Assembly (NCBI GenBank): GCA_018065005.1
Contig: JAGHUD010000062.1
Coordinates: 1-56,635 of the forward strand
Reading direction: 5' to 3'
DNA: 56,635 nucleotides
Source: Candidatus Physcousia equi
Lineage (GTDB): Bacteria > Bacteroidota > Bacteroidia > Bacteroidales > Bacteroidaceae
Shown: piece after piece, positions 52,620-56,635 of the stretch
Position numbering within the stretch: the first letter of the stretch is position 1
Layout of the letters: the number at the start of each line of letters is the position of its first letter
Notes under the pieces: generated by a model
Database searches by the model: none
Seen by the model: only the letters and a program-made list of their open reading frames with translations
What the model was told of the DNA's origin: nothing
Translations under genes and position numbers: made by a program

Positions 52620-52648
52620 TTGTAACTCAAATATATTTCGTAATTTTG
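52620..52648 (+). promoter_or_regulatory. ssrA promoter
   Basis: TAATTTTG (52641-52648), with TTG 18 bp upstream (52620-52622). The RNA start lies about 45 nt further on, so a short 5' leader is removed or a nearer start is used. Confidence 0.6.
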
Positions 52649-52692
52649 CAACGGAAAGAAGCACTATGCCTCTCCTCATCCCAATCATCAAT

Positions 52693-53096
52693 GGGGCTGA
52701 CATGGATTTGACAGCGGGATGAAGCGTTGTGTAAGCACGCAGAGAGTTGTTTGCCGCTCTCTATAATCTCAGACACTCACAGATTTATCTGGCGAAAACA
52801 AGTACGCTCTCGCTGCCTAATCGAAGCATAGTAGATTACCGGCTTAATCGCGGCACCAGGTGCTGCGACGAGATGTCACTCAGGTGCTCTGGCTCCGAAG
52901 CTCCCTGATCAAGTGGCACAGCAAACTCGGAGATAGTTGGGCGCGGCCTCGCACGCTCAGCGAAAAACATAGAGGATAAGGCATCGGTGGGTGGTCCAGG
53001 TATTGCCGCTGCACGAAAATGAAGTCTGGAATAAGCGTGTAGAAAGCACAGGGTTTCCCTGTTTGGACGAGGGTTCAATCCCCTCCAGCTCCACCA
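52693..53096 (+). ncRNA. ssrA: Transfer-messenger RNA
   Basis: The RNA begins GGGGCTGACATGGATTTGAC. It ends with a tRNA-like T arm (GGACGAGGGTTCAATCCCCTCC), the pairing AGCTCC and an encoded ACCA. The tag frame at 52791-52820 reads GENKYALAA followed by TAA. It rescues stalled ribosomes and marks their products for proteolysis. A terminator follows at once. Confidence 0.97.
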
Positions 53097-53097
53097 A

Positions 53098-53132
53098 AAA
53101 ACAGCGTCCACTCTCCGGACGCTGTTTTTTTT
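53098..53132 (+). terminator. ssrA terminator
   Basis: ACAGCGTCC (53101-53109) pairs with GGACGCTGT (53117-53125), followed by a run of T; an A-run precedes the stem, so it may also serve the convergent LRR gene. Confidence 0.93.
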
Positions 53133-53218
53133 GTACCCCAATACTTCGACTCAGGGACAAGAGTGAGGGGTGGACAAGCATGAGATGCAGCCCCGTTCAG
53201 CCGAACCTTCTCCTCCCC

Positions 53219-54583
53219 TTATTTCTTCTGCAAGAGTTTTATCAAGGCAGTCAGGTCGGCAAGGTTGACCTTCTCGTCACCATTGACGTCACCTGGCTGC
53301 GACGACGACGCGCTGCCCGTCACGGGCACTGCAGCAATGGCTACGGGACAACCTGCGCTGAAGGCACATACTTCAGCATCGCACGAGATCAGATGGGGCA
53401 AGGCGATGATGTCTGTACCGGTCGTGCCTGTCGACACGGTGCTCATCTTCACATTCTTCAGTTCGAATTTCGCCTGGTCATGAGGCTCATCGCATATAAT
53501 CTGTAGCTGCCCCGCCGTGGGCGTTACTGTCAGTTCGGGTAGCGTCTGTATCTGGGCACATTGCGACCAGGGTGAGGCTTTCTGATAAGCCTCCTCGCTG
53601 CCCGTCGGCACATGCAAGACGAGCTCCGGTGGGATACGTATCCCGAAAGCTTTTACATTCACGCGCAAATCACCGGGAACAGTCTTGAAGAGACGCAGCG
53701 AACGAATGAGCTCGCACTCGGTGAACGCACCGTCCGCTATCTCCTTCAGGCTGGGCGGTACGGTGATGGTGTTCAGAATATGACAACACAGGAAAGCATC
53801 CTTTGCTATCTGTTGCACGCCCTCTTCGAAGACAACCGTTCTCAGTGCATCGCAGAAGGAAAAAGCATTAGAGGGCACGGTGCTGATCGAAGCAGGAAAA
53901 ACGAGTTTCTCCAAACCCGTATCAGAGAAAGCGCCTTCGCCTAAGTTCACTAAGCTCTTGGGCAGAGCGATGGAGGAGAGCAAACTGCAACCACTGAAGG
54001 CTGACGCGCCAATCGTATGTAGGCTCTCGGGGAGCATAACCTGTGCCAGATTCTTGCAACCAGAGAACGTCTTGGTGGGCAGACTCCGAACACCCGCTGG
54101 TATCGTGACAGAGGGCAGGCTCCTGCACTCTTCAAAAGCTGATGCGCCGATGCTGGTCACGCCAGAGGGGAGGGCCAGCGATATCAGTGCGCTGCAGCTC
54201 CTGAAGGCTTGAGCTCCGATACTGGTCAGGTTAGAGGGCAGTGTCACACTACTGAGTTTTGTGCAAGACTTGAAGGCGCTCTCCTCTATTGTGGTCACAT
54301 ACGAATTGTTGGCAAACACGACCGAAGTGAGCTCGGTGCAATCAGCAAAAGCACTGTTGGAAACCGCCACTACCTTATATTTTTTGTTCAGTCGTGAGAT
54401 GTAAGCAGGTATGGTGATGTCACCACTGTACTTTGTCCCGTCAGCCTTGGCAACCACGACAGCGGAAAGACCATCACCGGGTTCGTATTCCACGCCCTCG
54501 TACTCAAGGGCGAGGAGTTGTGCGGGACATAGCAACGAGAGAAGAGCGAGTTTGAGCAGATTGTGGAATGAGTGTTTATTCAT
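53219..54583 (-). CDS. BspA-type leucine-rich-repeat surface protein with dockerin-like C-terminus
   Basis: This 454-aa exported protein has a signal peptide (MNKHSFHNLLKLALLSLL). About ten LRR_5 (BspA/Treponema pallidum-type) repeats follow, of form AFxxCxxLxxVxLPxxLxxIGxxAF. A beta-rich segment comes next, and the C-terminal 25 residues read GDVNGDEKVNLADLTALIKLL, half of a type I dockerin Ca-binding repeat. BspA-like proteins often act in adhesion. I start it at the signal-peptide ATG; the open frame extends upstream through a terminator. It lies on the same strand as the GH20 gene. Confidence 0.87.
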   Translation of the reverse strand: MNKHSFHNLLKLALLSLLCPAQLLALEYEGVEYEPGDGLSAVVVAKADGTKYSGDITIPAYISRLNKKYKVVAVSNSAFADCTELTSVVFANNSYVTTIEESAFKSCTKLSSVTLPSNLTSIGAQAFRSCSALISLALPSGVTSIGASAFEECRSLPSVTIPAGVRSLPTKTFSGCKNLAQVMLPESLHTIGASAFSGCSLLSSIALPKSLVNLGEGAFSDTGLEKLVFPASISTVPSNAFSFCDALRTVVFEEGVQQIAKDAFLCCHILNTITVPPSLKEIADGAFTECELIRSLRLFKTVPGDLRVNVKAFGIRIPPELVLHVPTGSEEAYQKASPWSQCAQIQTLPELTVTPTAGQLQIICDEPHDQAKFELKNVKMSTVSTGTTGTDIIALPHLISCDAEVCAFSAGCPVAIAAVPVTGSASSSQPGDVNGDEKVNLADLTALIKLLQKK

Positions 54584-54593
54584 AGAGAACAAG

Positions 54594-54633
54594 AAAAAAA
54601 AACCATGCACCATAGGGGGGGGCGATGCATGGG
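54594..54633 (-). terminator. Terminator between the GH20 and LRR genes
   Basis: On the minus strand CCATGCA (54626-54632 side) pairs with TGCATGG (54603-54609 side) around a C-rich loop, then T9. It lies directly upstream of the LRR start codon. Confidence 0.75.
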
Positions 54634-54650
54634 CTATGTTGTAAATAAAA

Positions 54651-56635
54651 TTATTTTCTAAGCACTTTGACACCATTGGATATCAAAACACCCTTGGCGT
54701 TGCCAGCAGCAGGACGGCCGTTGATGTCGAAGAAGAGTGTGGGCGCCTGCTTGGGAGCCGCTTCTACTGCCTCGATGGCGGTGGGTTCGGGCGCAGCCTT
54801 GGTGATCTTCATTTCGTAGAAGGAAGCACCATTGCTGGTGCCGTGGGCAAAGAGACGCACCTTTGTGGCGTTGGTCACATTGTTGTTGAGCGCCATGTCA
54901 GGCTGACTTGCCAAACAGATGGCAACGTACTTGGGCATCGTGGTGAAGTCGAAGCTCCAAGCCACCTTGCTCGCTGAGAGCGTCACCACCGTGCCGCTGG
55001 CACCAGCAGAAGCATAGAGATACTTGCCGCTCTCGACGCTCTTGATGTAGTAGGTGTTCTCCTTCTCTGCGGGTTCGAGCACGAAAGAAGTACAAGCAGC
55101 AGCCTGTCCGTTCAGTGTGCCGTTGTTATCAGCCAATGCAGCGGGGCGGTCCTTCGACTGGTTGGTGAACTGATACTCGGTGATGCCATCAGCGATGATG
55201 TCCACCGTCTCAATCTTTGGTGGCACATAACCGGGCATCCAGTGCTGGCTGTAGGTGTAGTTGCCATAGTCGAGAATCTGGGTGTCGATGACCATGTGGT
55301 CGACGAAGCGATCCCAATCCTTACGAGCCTCGGGAGTCCAGCCTGCCTCTGCCACGCAGAAGAGACGGGGCAGTGCGAGGTATTCGAGGTATTCGGACAC
55401 ACCTACCCATTCGGTCCAGAAGGTGCCCTGCACGCCAATCACGTTGGTCTGTCCGCCCTGCACGGGCACATACTTGTAGCAACCCTCCACCGTGTCGTCG
55501 CCAGCACCGGCTCCATCGAGCTCGCTGGGGTGGTTGCTCAGCTTGCGGTTGATGTAGTAGCCACCGGCGCCGCTGGCTGAGGCAGCCGAACCGTGATACT
55601 CGGTGATGATGGCATCCAGACCGATCTCGGCAGCCTTCGTGGCACCGCCCTGAGCGGGATACCAACACATGATGATGGGGTTGTGCTCCTTGACCATGTT
55701 GAGGTCAGAACCGCCAGCCGTGATGCTCTCGTTCCACACAATAGTGCGCTTGCCCTTTGCAGCAAGATAGCCCGTGATGTGGTTGGTGAACCATGACTGA
55801 ATCTGACGATAGCTGGTGAAGCCTTGGTCCTGAAGGAACTGCTGGCACAGTGCGTTCTTCTCCCATGCCGTGGTGGGACACTCGTCGCCACCGATGTGGA
55901 AGTAGCGTCCGGGGAAGATTTCGCACAGTTCGTCCACGATTTTCTCGTAGAACTTAACTGCCTCGGGATTGGCAACGTTCACCACGTCGTTGCTGATGCC
56001 GCCATTTGACCACACCTGACGTTTGGCTGAGGGGTCGCAGCTGAACTCAGGATATGCCACCAAGGCTGCCACGCTGTGGCCGAGCATCTCGATTTCGGGA
56101 ATCACCTCGATGTGGCGCTCTGCTGCATAGCGCACGATCTCGCGCATATCGTCTTGAGAATAGAAGTAGGGACCGTAGGGATGGCCCAACCAATAGGTGC
56201 CGTTCTCAAAGTCAGTGATGCGGCAGTCGGGAGCCGTTGCGCCCACCGTGGTCAGTTTGGGGAAACTCTTGATTTCGGCACGCCATCCCTGGTCGTCGGT
56301 GAGGTGCCAGTGGAAGGTATTCATCTTGTAGATAGCCATCACATCGAGCATACGCTTGATTTCGCTCACTTCGAAGAAATGACGCGAGCAATCGAGCATG
56401 AACGAACGATAGGAGAAGCGAGGCTCATCCTGAATCTGCACGCAGGGGATGGCATAGTCCACCGCGCCCGTAGCTCGTACGCCTGCAAGCACGTGGCTGG
56501 GCATCATCTTCTGCACGGTAAGCAGCGCGTAGTAGAAGCCGACGGGTGTCTTCGCCTCGACGGTGATGCCCGTTTCGGTGATGTTGAGGTTGTATCCCTC
56601 ATCGCCCAGTACAGCATTCTCTGTGAGGGTGATGG
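54651..56635 (-). CDS. Beta-N-acetylhexosaminidase, GH20 (5' end outside the window)
   Basis: The frame stays open to the right edge, so the N-terminus (signal peptide and start) is missing; at least 661 residues are present. The first visible residues (TLTENAVLGDEGYNL ... TPVGFYYALLTVQKMM) are the GH20b domain. The catalytic barrel follows, with RSFMLDCSRHFF, FHWHLTDDQGWRAEI and the catalytic Asp-Glu in HIGGDECPTTAWEKN. A C-terminal beta-domain (about 480 onward in the visible part) and a Bacteroidales sorting-like end (FFDINGRPAAGNAKGVLI) follow. It should release GlcNAc or GalNAc from host glycans or chitin oligomers; the product could feed NagA and GlmM. Confidence 0.93.
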   Translation of the reverse strand, partial: ITLTENAVLGDEGYNLNITETGITVEAKTPVGFYYALLTVQKMMPSHVLAGVRATGAVDYAIPCVQIQDEPRFSYRSFMLDCSRHFFEVSEIKRMLDVMAIYKMNTFHWHLTDDQGWRAEIKSFPKLTTVGATAPDCRITDFENGTYWLGHPYGPYFYSQDDMREIVRYAAERHIEVIPEIEMLGHSVAALVAYPEFSCDPSAKRQVWSNGGISNDVVNVANPEAVKFYEKIVDELCEIFPGRYFHIGGDECPTTAWEKNALCQQFLQDQGFTSYRQIQSWFTNHITGYLAAKGKRTIVWNESITAGGSDLNMVKEHNPIIMCWYPAQGGATKAAEIGLDAIITEYHGSAASASGAGGYYINRKLSNHPSELDGAGAGDDTVEGCYKYVPVQGGQTNVIGVQGTFWTEWVGVSEYLEYLALPRLFCVAEAGWTPEARKDWDRFVDHMVIDTQILDYGNYTYSQHWMPGYVPPKIETVDIIADGITEYQFTNQSKDRPAALADNNGTLNGQAAACTSFVLEPAEKENTYYIKSVESGKYLYASAGASGTVVTLSASKVAWSFDFTTMPKYVAICLASQPDMALNNNVTNATKVRLFAHGTSNGASFYEMKITKAAPEPTAIEAVEAAPKQAPTLFFDINGRPAAGNAKGVLISNGVKVLRK

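Noticed and set aside
53219..53300. Cellulosome dockerin
   Set aside because: Only one half-repeat is present and there is no scaffoldin context; such C-termini are common on Prevotella-type surface proteins.

Overview
The window looks like a chromosomal segment of a Bacteroidales bacterium, most likely Prevotellaceae; I cannot name a species. The support is: (1) many genes sit behind the Bacteroidetes-type promoter TTTG-N20-TAnnTTTG; (2) the primary sigma factor is the short Bacteroidetes form (286 aa) and is encoded here; (3) ZapA and RNase Y are present, and cell-surface proteins end in Bacteroidales-type C-terminal modules (GVYVV..GKK, dockerin-like, GVLI.NGVKV); (4) the tmRNA tag reads GENKYALAA. 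I see no tRNA, rRNA, insertion sequence, prophage or CRISPR array.

Layout. 0.1-13 kb is mainly housekeeping: a ProB-ProA fusion, valS, a zinc-ribbon protein, a lipoprotein, mazG, an S24-type repressor, a glmM-nagA pair and a TRIC-like channel. 13.2-16.8 kb, all on the minus strand, reads rpoD, a small exported protein, an HprK-like kinase homologue, an S24/S26-type peptidase and a PqqD-like protein. The last three are a RiPP-accessory-like trio with no obvious precursor beside them. 16.9-20 kb holds htrA, a short Wza-type lipoprotein and rnpB. 20-25 kb holds a 1452-aa exported repeat protein followed by a 65-aa acidic peptide.

25-52.5 kb is a large exopolysaccharide/capsule region interrupted by a housekeeping block (zapB-like, zapA, rny, HAD). 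It contains Wzi, a Wzc-like tyrosine autokinase with an extreme tyrosine tail, a divergent mono-topic sugar-phosphate transferase, RmlA, and the operon wzz-wzx-nitroreductase-wzy-pyruvyl transferase. WecB and a glycosyltransferase follow on the plus strand. A second minus-strand operon runs: canonical sugar-phosphate transferase, multi-SLBB Wza, WecA-like/glycosyltransferase fusion, WbsX-like protein, GH26 lipoprotein. Together these cover initiation, sugar supply, assembly, decoration (pyruvate), polymerisation, flipping, length control and export of a Wzx/Wzy-type polysaccharide. 52.7-56.6 kb holds ssrA, an LRR/dockerin-like surface protein and a GH20 hexosaminidase cut by the window edge.

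A striking general feature is the number of short tandem repeats between genes: 10, 12, 22, 33, 36, 43 and 44 bp classes, several able to form hairpins. A 22-bp family recurs at three separate loci, and a 21-bp coding repeat forms the linker of the ProB-ProA fusion. The best candidates for something undescribed are the rpoD-linked PqqD/HprK/peptidase trio, the polytopic PGT-glycosyltransferase fusion, the degenerate sugar-phosphate transferase and the dispersed 22-bp repeat.
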